A DNA stretch of 64,000 nt from positions 248,001-312,000 of the forward strand of contig WHVA01000028.1 in NCBI GenBank assembly GCA_015179125.1. Direction: 5' to 3'. Below are positions 45,434 to 57,801 of this stretch, in pieces. Positions within the stretch are counted from its first letter, which is position 1. Each line of letters starts with the position of its first letter. Made by a program: the position numbers and the translations under genes. Origin of the DNA: Gautieria morchelliformis (taxonomy: Eukaryota > Basidiomycota > Agaricomycetes > Gomphales > Gomphaceae). The notes beneath the pieces were generated by a model that saw nothing but the letters and a program-made list of their open reading frames with translations, made no database searches and was not told where the DNA came from.

Positions 45434-48400
45434 GGGTCGAATAACTTGTAACATAGTTTCTTGAAGTGTCGGAATCATAATGGAAAATTAGTCGGAAATG
45501 TGTGTGACTTAAGAACCGTAAGAAATGGGGGATCGGAAGTGGGGTCGGAATTGACTAGGGCGCGGAAACGGGGCCAGGCTTATCAGGATATGACTTGTGA
45601 AAGTCAGAGACGAGGTCAGAGGCGTGGTCAAGTTCCGTGGCGGAAATCCACGAAGTCTCTTCGTCAGTGTTTTCATAGCCTGCCCACTTGACTAGGTACT
45701 GGAGTTGGCAGCGGTATCTTCTGTCGAGCTTGGAGTTGAGAATTTCCGAGATCTCATATTCCGGTTCTCCGTCGATGACGACTGGCGGAGGCGGAGGTTG
45801 TTCTCGATTCGGAATTGTATTCGGAACTGCGGGTTCAAGCATGGAGACATGGAATACCGGATGTACTGCGCGCATATTGTCAGGAAGTCTGAGGGTGAAA
45901 GAACGACTGCCGGCCTTAGCGATGATCTCGTAAGGACCGAGGTATTTCTCAGAGAGTTTCTTCGAGGGGCGAGTGGTGCGGAAGTTTTCCGCTTTGACAA
46001 AGGCTTTGTCGCCTATCTCGAATGCCGGTTGCGGAAGCGTTTCCGATCGGCGGAAGTTTGGTATCTCTTCTGGGCAGCGGTAATGTTCTCTCGGAGGTGC
46101 TGGTGAAGGTCGTCGAGTTCCACAACGAAATCTCGGGCTCTTGCAGAGGCGAGGTCGCGTTCAGGGTGGATGGCGAGATTCGGGTGGTAGCCCTTGTTGG
46201 CGTAAAAGGGTGAAATTCCGGTGGTAGCGGAAGGCGCATTGTTGTAGGCAAATTCCGCGAGTGGAAGAAGGTCGGACCAATTGCTATGTTGGTAGTTGCA
46301 ATAGACGCGGAGATACTGCTCAAGGGTCTGATTAGTACGTTCCGTTTGTCCGTCTCCTTCGGGATGATAACCGGAAGTGAAGTGGAGCTTCATGTCGAGA
46401 GCCTTGCCGAGTGTGCGGAAAAAGGAGGACACAATTCGGATCCACGGTCGGAAGTGACATGGGAAGGTATTCCGTGCTTGGAAAAGACGTGGAGCACAAA
46501 GAGCTGTGCGAGCTGGGCGGAAGTTATGGTGTCGTAGTCGGAATAAAGATGGACTGCTTTGTGAGGCGGTCAACGATCACTAGAATGGTATCATAGCCGG
46601 ATGACTTAGGAAGTTTCTCAATGAAATCCATGGATATCGAATTCCACGGTTGTTCCGGGATCGGAAGTTGCTTCAGGAGGCCGTAGGGTTTGTGACGTTG
46701 AGGCTTGGCTCGCATACAGGTGGTGCATGACTTGCAGTAGTCTTGGACCATCGTGCGGAGGAGAGGCCAAGTATAGGTACGTCGGATTATGTCGAGGGTT
46801 TTGTTCTGGCCTTGGTGTCCTGAGAGCGGATGATCGTGGCTTTGCTGGAGCACGCGAAGTCGTAGATCGTTGGTGTCCGGAACGTAAATCCGGGACTTGT
46901 ACCGGAGAAATCCGTCGGAATCGAGGGACCATCCAGGACTGGTGGGTCATCGAGGTGGGTGCGGAGGTGGGGTCGGAACGGAGTGCGGAACGGATGTCGG
47001 AATGGAGAGACTCGGTGTCCATAATAATTGAGGCGCGGAGTAGCGGAAACTGCAATGCTGTGGCACGCAGGGACGATGCCAGTTGCTCAGTGGAGAATAC
47101 TGGGCGGAAATTGTGCGGATTAACGCTGGCATAGTCGCTACTTCCCTCTTTTGGGTAGACGTCCCAACGTCTAGTGAGTGCGTCGGGTTTTGCTCCGAGC
47201 TTTCCGGGGCGGAAACGGATCACCATGTTGAACTGTGAGAGTATTCAGACCAGCGGACTTGACGGCGAGTCAAAATCTTAGTGTTGCAAAATACTCAAGG
47301 TTCTTATGATCCGTTACAACGTCGATCGGATAAGTTGGACCTTCGAGGTAGTGTCTCCAGATTTTGAAGGCTTCGAAAATCGCAAGTAGTTCCTTATCGT
47401 GGACGTCGTAGTTGAGTTCCGGGGCGGAAAAGGTGCGGGAATGAAAGGCGATCGGATGAATTTCTCCGTCGTCGGGTGAAATGATGGAAAGAATGGCGGC
47501 TAGCGCGTAGTCAGAAGCGTCGGTTTCGAGTACAAGTTGGGCATCAGGAATCCAGAAACCGAGTATGGGAGCCGTGGTGAAGGCCGATTTGAGAGCTTCA
47601 AATGCGGAACGGCATTCCGGTGTGAAATTCCATGGGGCACCCTTCCTGGTGAGACGCGTGAGCGGAACAGTAATGTCGGAAAAATTATAAATGAAACGCC
47701 GGTAAAAGTTGGCGAAGCCAAGGAAAGACTGCACATCCTTAACACGTCGGGGTTCCGGCCATTCTTGAATTGCCTTGACCTTGTCCTCTGCCATGGTAAG
47801 ACCTGTTGGAGAGAGGATGTAGCCGAGGTATTCGACCGTGTCGCGATGCCATTCGCATTTCTCTGCTTTTGCGTAGAGATGGTGTTTGCGTAGACGGCGG
47901 AGTACTTCGCGGACATGTTCCCGATGTTTTTCCGGTGTGTCGGAATAGATGAGGATGTCGTCAATGTAGACTAGACGCATACGTCGAGGAGGTCGGAAAA
48001 TACGTCGTTCATGAATCGCTGAAAAGCGGCGGGAGCATTGGTTAGACCAAAAGGCATGACAGTCCACTCAAAAGCACCGTAGCGGGTGCGGAAGGTGGTT
48101 TTCCACTCGTCACCTTCCCGGATGCGGACAAGGTGATAAGCGTGCCGGAGGTCAATTTTGGTGTAGATCTTCGCCCTGCGGGGAGTGTCGAGTAAGTCGG
48201 AAATGCGCGGAAGCGGATATTTGTCCTTTTTAGTGAGGGCATTGAGTCCGCGGAAATCGACGCAGAGGCGGAGAGATCCATCCTTCTTCTTGACGAAGAG
48301 GACCGGAGCGCCGTGCGGAGACAGCGAAGGGCGGATAAAGCCCATGTTGAGATGTTCATCGACGAACTCTCGGAGAGTTAGGAGTTCACTTTGCGAAAGA

Positions 48401-50689
48401 GAGTAGATCGGTCCAAGGGGCGGAGATGCTCCTTCTTCCAATCTATCTTCAAGTCGTAAGGTCGATGTTCAGCAGGTTTGTCGGCTTTGGCCTTATTGAA
48501 CACGTCCGGGAAGTCACGATATTCTTCCGGAACTGAGCTCATGTCGACCGGAGCGGAAGTCGAGGCGGAACGAGCCTTGACTGAAGCCGAATCGGAGAGG
48601 TGAAGCTGGAAACGGTCGTATCATCTTGCCGTTGCAATACGCGGAAAGCGGTGGCGGAAACGAGCGCAATTCGAGGGCTTCGAGGGGCGGAGGTGCTAAA
48701 GCGGGACCGGAGTGCGGAACTGAATCCACGAGCGGAGTTGCAGAAGAGGCCTGAGCCATCTTTGCGGACGACGTCGGAATAGACGGAAGTTGATCCGGGG
48801 TACGGAACTGTATTTGACCCAATGCCCAGTTAATCGACGGATTATATCGGGTGAGCCAATTGTGTCCTAGTACAACGGAACAGCTAGCATCTAGCGGAGT
48901 AACGTAAAACGTAACTTCATGGTTGTCCCCAGTAGCGAAACGGATAGACAGATCCACAACTTGGGAAATTCCCGTGTTGGAAGACCCGTCGAAAAGGCGG
49001 AGCGGAATAGTCGGAATGTTGCGGGTCGGAAGTTTATGTTTCAAAACAAAGTCGGAATCGAGGAAACAATGAGTCGAACCGGAGTCGACCATGCTGTAAA
49101 CGGGGGTGCGGAAATGGTGTCGGAAGTGAGCGGAACAGAGAGAGAGTCGGAGGACGAAAGAGCGGATGCGTTGAGTTTAACCTCGTTTGTCGCACGAATG
49201 GGGTCAACACAGCCCTCAGCTCGTGCGGAGGCCGGAGGACTGCTGACTATTTTTTTGAATCCGCAGCGGGAACCGCTTCGGATTTCTCTTCCGTCTTTGC
49301 TGCGCGGCCTTTGGCCTTAGCAGCGGAGGCGGAAGCGCGAGTGCAGTCGCGAGCGACGTGACCTCCTTTGCCGCAGAAGAGGCAAAGGTTGTTGTCCATG
49401 CGACGCTGGCGTTCTACAGGGGTTAGTTTTCCGTCTTTCCCAAGTTTGTCGGAAAGATCCGGGGTGCTCTTCCGGGCATTGGTGTTAGAACCAGAGGCCT
49501 GGTTGTTCCGAGGGGTGTTGTTGTTGTTCCGGTTGCCGGAGTTGGATCCGGAACTGTTGTTGTTGTTGTTTCCGGAGTTGGTGTTTCCGGAATTGGTCTT
49601 CTTCTTGTCTTTATCAGACTTCTTGTCGGAAGACTTGTCGTTCTTGCTCTGGGCGGAGGTTTCACGAGCAATCTCGGAGTGTCTTTCCCAGTAGCGGAAT
49701 CGATGGATTGAGCGAGGTTGCGGAGGTCGGTAAGGGTGGCGGGTTTTCCGACGCGGGCAATTTCATCCTTGATGCGGGATGGCAAGCCCATGTAAAACTG
49801 GCGTCGGAGTGCGGCTTCTCCCCATTGGACTCGAGGAGCGAGCTGCTGAAACGTGACGATATATTTAGCTATCTTATGAGTGTCTTTCATGCGAAGCTTA
49901 TCGAGTTCATTTTCCGCATCGGCTTCCATATCAAATGGTCCGAAGTTGCTGCGGAGTTCGGAAATGAAATTGGGGTAATCGTCGGCCCAGTCGACGAGAG
50001 CGAACGGATCCATGAGGGTGGGTTCGAAATAGTCGAGCGCCGTGCCTCGGAGATAGGAAAGGGCATAATTGACCTTTCGTTCGTCGTCGGGAAGGCGTCG
50101 GGACGATCACGGAAATTGAGTTGAAGCTGGACCAGAAATGGCTGGAGCTTCTTGGGGTCGAACCGTCGAACTGATCTGGTTCGCGGACCTTTGTCTTGGG
50201 GCGTGGTGGTGCTTGGGCCGGGCGCTGGAGTTGTCCGGCTAGCATGGCGATGGCTTGTGCAAGATCCGGAACTGGCGCGGGCGGAACTGGGTTGGCGGGA
50301 TTCTGAGGTGGAATTGGAGGTGGAGGACCGCCGGGAGGACCGCCGGGTGGGCCGCCATGAGGGCCGCCTGGAGGGCCGCCTGGAGGTGGTGGTGGTGGAG
50401 CTGGGCGTCGGAATGACGCTGCTGTTTGTTCGCCGCTGCTACTCGTTGAATTCCCGTCGTAGTCGGGATTTTCGTCGGGATTAGCGTCGGGAACTTCTTC
50501 GAAACGTTGCGGAAAGGCATCGGAAAGCTCATCGTCGGCACGAGAGCTGCTGGAGGGTTCCGCGTGCCTTGGTGCTGCGGATCTAAGATTGCCAAAATAA
50601 GAGAGAGCTTCGACAGCTCCTGCTCGAGCTGAAGTAGCTGTGGTACGAGGAGGCATAGTGATAGTTATCGGGTGGGAATCAGATAATAC

Positions 50690-51382
50690 TGTTACGTATC
50701 GAGATTTCCACTAAGTCGGAACTGGAAAGGACAGCGGCTTCAACTTATAGGTTGCGCCCCCAATGAACTATCGTCCTAGGTATTTCGGAAATGAGCCGGA
50801 AGTCGGAAAGTACTGGACCAGAGGTTTGGTCGGAACTTGAGTCGGAACTGAGGCGGAAGGCGGAAGACGGAAGGCTGAGAGAGAGACTGAGATCTTGCTA
50901 GACTCGCTGTGCTAAGAACAGGAGATGGAGCGAAGGAAATCAAGTATCGAAGGTGATTATCTGATTGCAGAATAACAGACATACATGAGGGGGTTTTTAT
51001 ACAAAGCGCAGAGCAACAAGTAATGGTGTTGTACTAAACAAATTCCGGAGGAAGCGGAAGTCGAGTACAATGTGTGGGAACTAACTAATTGAGAACAATG
51101 GGACTACAAGGGGGGTTCAGGGTAAGGTAGAACAATGGCAAAGAACAAGGGGTCGGGAAAACATATCTGACAACGAACTACAAGGGTGACCGGATGTGTG
51201 GTTTTGATGGATGGCGAGGTGGGTCCGGTGGGTCCGAGTAATCGAGTCGAAAGAACAAGGGAAATGTACAAGGGGCGGAATGTCGGAAATGTCGGAGGGG
51301 CGGAACGTGTGGCGGAACTATTGGAGAGGCGGAAAGAGTGGCGGAACTGAGGGTCGGAAGTCGGAAATGAACGGTCGTAACA
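50690..51382 (-). repeat. 5' LTR of outer Gypsy family 2
   Basis: 693 bp, TGTTACG to CGTAACA in plus-strand reading; drives gag-pol leftward. Confidence 0.92.
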
Positions 51383-51790
51383 GAACAAAACATCCAGAAT
51401 ATTATCCAGAACAATCCAGAATTGCTGTTTCACCTCCTGAAGTAACTGTAGACTTGTTTGATAGCTACAGAGCTTATTTCTTGATAGATTTCTCTAATTC
51501 TTTGTTGAGAGTCTACTATAACTGGCTACACTATACTGTTCCAAAAGTGAGAGCTTCGGACCCCTAGTTCCTCTGTTCTCACCTGTTTCTTCCTCGACTC
51601 GGTCATGTGACCTACATCAATCAGTGACGCACTCGCCCCACAGAGCTTAGTCAGCTCACGCATATACCGTGCACAGGGGTGCACGAAGAGTCCCCACTCC
51701 CTGAGTCATCAAATATATCAATTCTGATATATCTGATCTATTATTCCTAAAACTAAATGGTTGTTTTAAAGGCTTTTGATGCAGAATACA
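51383..51790. other. Region between Gypsy family 2 and a gag fossil
   Basis: AT-rich, without ORFs of note. It contains short inverted motifs (ATATATC...GATATAT near 51715-51735). It may be the leader or LTR remnant of the following gag fossil. Confidence 0.35.
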
Positions 51791-53345
51791 AATTTACAGT
51801 AAGGAGACAATTTGAAGGCTGGTTGAACAGCTTAATCCGAGACTATACAGTATGCTGGTTGAACAGCAGTTCCCATACACTGAGCCATATGCCGGAGGTT
51901 CAGACCTTGAAGAGTTTGAGGGATTTGTAGCGGGCATCTTGGGATGGCTCAAGATGAATTGCCTATTAGGGCCAACCACTGTGCAGATGCAGGTGGATTA
52001 CCTGGGCACTTGCCTAACCGGCGAGGCCCAAGAATGGTTCATTCGAAACATTGAGCATTTCAATCTTCAGGTCTGTGAATGGACCTTGGAAATGGCTATG
52101 CAAGGGTTGCAGAAGAGATTCATGCACACCCTCACATATCACCATGCGTCAAATAAGTTTGACGTGGTAGTGCAAGGCTCGAAAACTGTTCAGGAAATGC
52201 TGAACAAGCTCATGCAATACTTGGTGCGGATGATACAGCTGCCCAATGAATACACGCTCCAAAGGTGGTTCATGTCAGCATTGTGTGATACATTGTGCAA
52301 TGAAGTCCTAAAGAAGGGCTACAACGCCGAGTCGAGCTTGATCGAGCAGCTTTTTGAAGCTGCCCAGATGATCGAGGAGGCATCCCGGTATAATCAAGGG
52401 ATGTGCTGGGCAGAAACCACAGCTGCAACGGCCATGACATCACGGCTCACAACAAGCAAGCCAGCCACACAGTTGAGGTTTAACAAGCCCACTGCATTCC
52501 AGGCAAACAATGCTTCCAACGGGCTATGACAACAAAGTCGCCACAATCAGGTCATCCACCTGAGGCGAAGCCGAGCTATCCACAAAAGCTGTCTGGCCAC
52601 CTCCCAGACCAGCCGCAAAACGCCCACAGCAGTGCAAACTGCTTTGAATGTGGCCAGACAGGTCACATCAAGGCAAATTGCCCATGCCTGAAGCCAAAAG
52701 TATGGACAGCGGCCGCATGGCAAGATGATGATGGGGATCCGGAGGATCCCATCGACACCTCTCTTCAGGAGATTGAAGAGGGGGAGGGTGACCCTCAGGC
52801 AACTGAGGATCAGGACAGGAACGGTGAGCTGACAGAGGCTTGGGAGCCAGAGCCATCCCAATACTACGATTGGGATGCGGACATGGCAGACAATCAGACT
52901 GCCTACTGATCCAGCGCGATTAGAATTGCGCCGGTAGACGAGACAGCCAAAGTCATGGCTGCTTGAATGGTGGCCCCAGACAAGGCAGCCGAACCGATGT
53001 ATCATCATCGGAACAAACACTGCACACGGCCTGCACGGCCCCATAGCGAGAACCATACCCTGTCGGGGTACTGGGAGATCAACGGCACAAAGGCCCACTG
53101 TCTACTAGACAGCAGAAGCAAAGGGGTATTACTATCCCCCAAATTCACCTGTGCCACTGGCATCAAAACATTTGCCTTGGAACAGCCAATTGCCCTGCAA
53201 TTGGTGTGCATCGGTAGTTGATCAATAATCAACTACGGGACAAACACGACCATCAAATTTGGCGAAACAGTCGAAGAATACTTCAACGTGGTGAACGTCG
53301 AGTACTATGACGCTATCTTGGGGACTGGACCTTGCGGACCCACTG
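51790..53345 (+). mobile_element. LTR-element gag-protease fossil
   Basis: Part of another LTR retrotransposon on the plus strand: a retrotransposon gag core (LGTCLTGEAQEWFIRNIEHF and further helices) at about 51.85-52.5 kb, a zinc knuckle (CFECGQTGHIKANC) near 52.65 kb, and a retropepsin-like stretch (GTKAHCLLDSRSKGVLLSP) near 53.1 kb. No RT or integrase follows and no LTR pair is recognisable. Broken in several places, CpG-poor and probably old. Confidence 0.75.
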
Positions 53346-53489
53346 TATAGTTCTTCCGTGGGAATCCTCCTGGATTCCCCAGCTTAATCTTACCTGTAAC
53401 TGTCACTACATTGTATTAGAATCACCACAGATTGGTTGAGTTCTACTGCCTTGTGACAACACAAGTACTAAGCCACACATCTTACATGT

Positions 53490-55060
53490 GTTGACCCCAT
53501 TCATGTGACTAACGAGGTTCAACTCAACACATCCGCTCTTTCGTCCTCTGACTCCCTCTCAATCCCACTAACCTCCAACACAATGTCTGCACCTCCTTTT
53601 ACTGCACTGATCAACTCTGGTTCAACTTATTGTTTCCTCAACTCCAACTTTGTTCTCAAAGACAAACTTATGTCCCACAATATTCTGACAATTCACTTGG
53701 CTATTTCACAAGTTGTGGACCTGTCCATCTGCTTCACTACTGGGAACACCCATGAAGTTACGTTTTACATTACTCCGCCAGATGCTAGGTGTTCCATTGT
53801 ACTAGGACACAATTCGCTCACCCAATATAATCTGTCAGTTGACTGGGCATTGGGCCATATACAGTTCCATACCCTGGATCAGTTTCCATCTATTCCAACC
53901 TCTGTAAGGGCAACCCTAGCTAGCTGTGGATATCACACTACCACAGAACTGACAAGGGAAATCCAAAATATACATATAAATGAACAGAATACACAAGAGA
54001 GAGGATTCTCACCTGACAAGGGGAGATCCAACGAGAAAAGTATAAGGACCCCCAATCCCAGCAAACCTGTATTATACTATGCTATTCCGCAGCCAGGGAC
54101 AACACTTGGCACTCGCCATCAACCCTGCATTCCCCTGACCCCCCTGACCCTTGACCGACCCTTGATGCCACATACTACGCGAGTTGCTTGACTTCCAGCA
54201 CTGTTCTGAAAGCAGAAGTCAGAGAGTGGAGTGGAATTGGCAAAGCAAACAGAACTGGTGGAAGATCCCCCAGACATGGAACCATTTCCAAAAGCAGAGT
54301 TGGAGATGGAACCAGAACTGGAACCAGAGTCGGAAATGGAAGCGGAACTCATGGTGGTGTCAGATCTGGAAAACAGGGTGTCCCCTGACAACCTCCTCCA
54401 CAAAGATGGTTAAAACCTCTTCTGCAACTCCAATTGTGGATTAAGTTCCACACTCCAGTCCACTGGTAGCAACTCCGACCCCTCCTCCAATCGAAGCTTC
54501 TCAAATCACCCTCGTTTCTGCTACCACTTTTCACTTGCTACACTGACAAGATTCAACTATTTTTCAGCTTCACCTCTCCAAATCCGCTCCAGTCAAGACT
54601 CGTTCTGCCTCAACTTCCGTCCTGGTCATGATGAGCTTAGTTCCAGAAGAATATCACCACTTCCCAGACATGTTCAACAAGGCCAAAGCCAATAGACCTG
54701 CTGATCATCGACCTTATGACCTAAAGATAGATCTTGAAGAAGGAGCATCTCTGCCCCTCAGACCACTCTACTCTCTTTCACGGAGTGAACTCCAAACTCT
54801 GCGCAAATTCATCAATGAACATCTCAACATGGGCTTTATCTGCCCTTTGCTGTCTCTGCACGGCACTCCTGTCCTTTTTGTCAAGAAGATGGATGGATCT
54901 CTCCACCTCTGCATTGATTTCCAGACTCAATGCTCTTACCAAAAAAGACAAATATTTGCTTCCACACATTTCCAACCTCCTCAATACTCCATGCAAGGTG
55001 AAGATCTACACCAAAATTGACTGGCATGCTTATCACCTTGTCCAAATCTGAGGTGATTAA
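53490..55060 (+). mobile_element. Old relative of Gypsy family 2, protease-RT fossil
   Basis: A decayed internal fragment on the plus strand. About 53.5-53.9 kb matches the protease region of family 2 and about 54.4-55.05 kb matches the start of its RT. It is interrupted at 53903-54390 by a solo LTR of family 1. CpG sites present in the young family-2 copies are mostly TpG or CpA here. Broken in many places; clearly older than the copies at 35-51 kb. Confidence 0.85.
53903..54390 (-). repeat. Solo LTR of Gypsy family 1
   Basis: 488 bp in reverse orientation, similar along its length to the 481-bp LTRs at 23.8 and 29.5 kb but diverged. Flanked by ACCTC on both sides (53898-53902 and 54391-54395). 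A solo LTR left by LTR-LTR recombination after insertion into an already present family-2 relative. Confidence 0.88.
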
Positions 55061-55173
55061 GGCATGCATGTGCATGGTGAGCAGTACACCAACAGTGTAC
55101 AGCTTCCCAATGGTGCTCCCGAGTATCTGGTGCTTCCATCAGGCATCCAGGTATGGCCAATCCTGAAGCGCAC

Positions 55174-55978
55174 TGTCAGGATTGGTTCTTTTAGGGTTTA
55201 ATAGCAGGTGTCAATGAATTTGAGACACCCGAACACAGCAAATCAATGGGTCCTTGTGAGAATCGACTATGTAGTTGGCAAAGAGTACCAGACTATCACT
55301 AGTACTACGTGGGGGTACACGATAGGCGTACCCCAGGTCTACAGTCGAAGTGAAGCCTTTACAACACTCGGCAAAATCATCTGAGGTGATGAGGGAGGGT
55401 TATCTGGGATAAATGATCCCCTCGTTGGCGAAGGCACTCCTTTAGAGGCCTTCACCAACAGGCTCAGAGAAATTCCAAGGGTGCAGAGTAAAGAGAATTG
55501 ATGGTGTCAACTCATGAGTGATGTTCCTGTTCTTGATAAGGGTGGCGGCAAGATTGGAGGGTTGGGTTCAAGAGTTGGTTCACAAGCGAGTAAGGTAAAG
55601 CACAAGGGAGAGGTATGATAATTGAACTGGGGAACATACATGTGGGAGGAGTCCTTTTTATAGAGAATACATGTATGCTACTGGTGAATGAGAAAGAGGA
55701 CATGTGGTTCGGAATATAACAAAGGATGCACAGTCATGTTACAAACAAAAAGGAGGGGTTTCTGAAAGATTAATAGAGATTCCGTGCCTTGGCAGTACCT
55801 ACCGTCCTGTCCTAGGGCGGTACTAACCCCATCGATCCCAACCTGCACAGAGGCTGCAACTGACACTGTCAGAATGTGTCCTGAGCATGTGGGTGTTTCA
55901 TGGAGTGGGAGTTTAACAGGTGATGGGTTCTATGATGGATGATAGCTCCACGGACCGGGGTCCTGACAGGAACGATGG
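55174..55978 (-). repeat. Putative solo LTR of a third family
   Basis: About 805 bp bounded by the 8-bp inverted ends TGTCAGGA and TCCTGACA. On the minus strand it has a TATA-like TCTATAAAAAGGA near 55655 and no coding capacity, as in an LTR. No matching target duplication was found (CGCAC and GGAAC), so the call is tentative. Confidence 0.55.
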
Positions 55979-55979
55979 G

Positions 55980-57160
55980 GTCAGCGAATGTGAAAGGTGT
56001 ACTGCAAAGAATACTTCAGGGAAAGGTTCAAAGGTTCCACAGCAGGGATGTTCGTTCGCTGGATGTTGATGTCTAGTTTGTAGAATAAATGAATCATGAC
56101 ACGCACATCCAAAGGCATGCTCCACAGAGATCTGAATGCCACCCACTGCGGTGTTCTATGCATGTTCATCATGGGACTGGTCACCAACACATACATAGTG
56201 GCTGAGGATATGAGCCGACACACCATATGTAGAATCCCCATATATCTGAAAAAAATGCGGTTCCGGTGGGTCATCAAGGCTCAAACCAGGCCTGATTGCA
56301 TATCTGGCCATCATGTCCATGAGCCCTGACTTGGCTGGGACCGATTTATTGTTTGCAGGAGCCATAAATGGGTGGGCCAGGTGGCCAATTGAGCTGTTTG
56401 GAAGGCCAGGCCTGGAATTTGTAACTGTGATGTTTATTGTAGCCTGTATAAGCTATGTTTTGGAATAGCTTAGGTCAACATGTCTTATGAATTGTGCAAT
56501 CAATGAATCCAATAACATTCACACAGGGTGCTCCAAATGTGGCAAGCAAATCAGTGTAGGACTGAAGCATCAGGGGAGAGAGGGTCCACAGATGGTCCCA
56601 CTGGAGCAAGTAGGACCAGGTGTCGTAAATGTGGCTCACAGTGTCATTCATGATTTTGGAAATGGCACTTGCTGACTGTGCACATTTGATCATGAAAGAC
56701 TTGAGATCTTCCGGGCTTCTCAACCATGCGCAGAGAAAACACAGGGCCTCTATTCAAGGGCGGCTATAGCCTGATCTAGAGGTGACCAGCGGCTCTGGTA
56801 GGTCAAGAACGTCCGCTAGCTGTAGAATCTCCAGCAGCGTGAATCTAAATCAAGGCTTAAAACATAAACAACACTCCAGAAAAGGAGTGGGCGAGCCTGA
56901 AAGCCTAAAAGCACTCATAGTCCCTCAATTTGAGGAGGGAACACATGGTTATATGCTCACCCTGGATCCTAGGCCAAGGGGAAATACCGTGTTTGGGACA
57001 CACCCCTGGTTCCATGCCAATCAGCATGTCTGTGTCATCCAAAAATGGGGCCAGCTCATCCAGAGGGTCACCAGTATTAGCCAAGAGGAGAGCAATAATG
57101 ACAACAAGCACCAGTGTATTCTTAGAGGGTACAGGCATGGGTATCACAACTGGCAGCATG
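55980..57160 (-). pseudogene. PIF/Harbinger-type transposase pseudogene
   Basis: Remnants of a DDE_Tnp_4-class transposase on the minus strand. An N-terminal part (PLDELAPFLDDTDM) sits near 57.1 kb. The WSYLLQWDHLWTLSP block and GFIDCTIHKTC, with the first catalytic Asp, lie near 56.5-56.6 kb. FFQIYGDSTYGVSAHILSHY, with the second Asp, is near 56.25 kb, and ISVEHAFG, with the catalytic Glu, near 56.1 kb. The order matches Harbinger transposases. Stops and frame changes separate the blocks (for example directly after GFIDCTIHKTC), so it is inactive. No terminal inverted repeats were located. Confidence 0.8.
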
Positions 57161-57395
57161 TCAGATTAGTGTTGTGAGTGCTTATATTAGGAACAACTAA
57201 TAATTTACTAATGCCACTAGTAAATACTGGCTTCAAAATTGCTCAAACACTGTAATGACTAGTAGTCATGTTATATTTGGACACAAATCAGCCATAATGC
57301 AGCCCTAAGTCTAACATTGTTTCTTTGTTCCTTCTAGCCATCGTCTCACCAGCATCATACATACAGGACCTCATGGTATGCAGTAACAACATGTC

Positions 57396-57801
57396 ATGCG
57401 GGCGGGTTAGCGCAGGTGGAACTGACCCAAACCAAGCGCCCATTTGGGATCACGCGAAGGGAGAGCCTCCAGGTTCGAATCCCCCCTCCCCATTTGTAGC
57501 AGTAATTACTACAATGGTTCACCCCACCGATAGGTGTCAATAAGTGTTAGGATTACGAGGCTCCTGGACTTCCATCTGGCATATAAGACCTACTGAAACT
57601 GACTGGTACTGAGATGTATCTAAGGTGATTAGGCATTGTAAACAAACAGGAAGTATCCTATGTTGGTGCCAGCATATCTCTGGCTTACTTCGGTAACTAC
57701 GATGCCCTAGCATGTAAAACACTTTGATTACTCTATTCCGCGTTCCGGGTAGAGACTGCCTATATAGGGCCCAGCCCCAAGGTGGCAGTATAATAAACAG
57801 A

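Larger units (their letters stand above)
35371..51382 (-). mobile_element. Ty3/Gypsy chromovirus family 2, outer copy, carrying a nested copy
   Basis: An LTR element on the minus strand. The 5' LTR is 50690-51382 (693 bp). The internal region is 44089-50689, with gag at about 50.6-49.4 kb and protease, RT, RNase H, integrase and chromodomain at about 49.1-45.6 kb. The antisense gene lies at about 44.2-45.4 kb. The 3' LTR is split by the inner copy into 35371-35954 and 43981-44088. Without the insert the element is about 8.0 kb. The outer flanks (GTATC and GAACA) do not match, so a boundary may have been rearranged. The element is broken, with several breaks, but LTRs and order are complete and age appears low. 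Confidence 0.9.

Noticed and set aside
44089-51382. Right-hand family-2 sequence as a simple tandem duplication of the left-hand copy
   Set aside because: The orientation is reversed, the internal region has its own complete 5' LTR, and the split 3' LTR plus AAGGG repeat show two separate insertions.
57396-57490. Functional tRNA gene
   Set aside because: Boxes A and B are present, but the acceptor stem does not close after box B and the sequence runs on into a body with an A tail and target duplications, as in a SINE.
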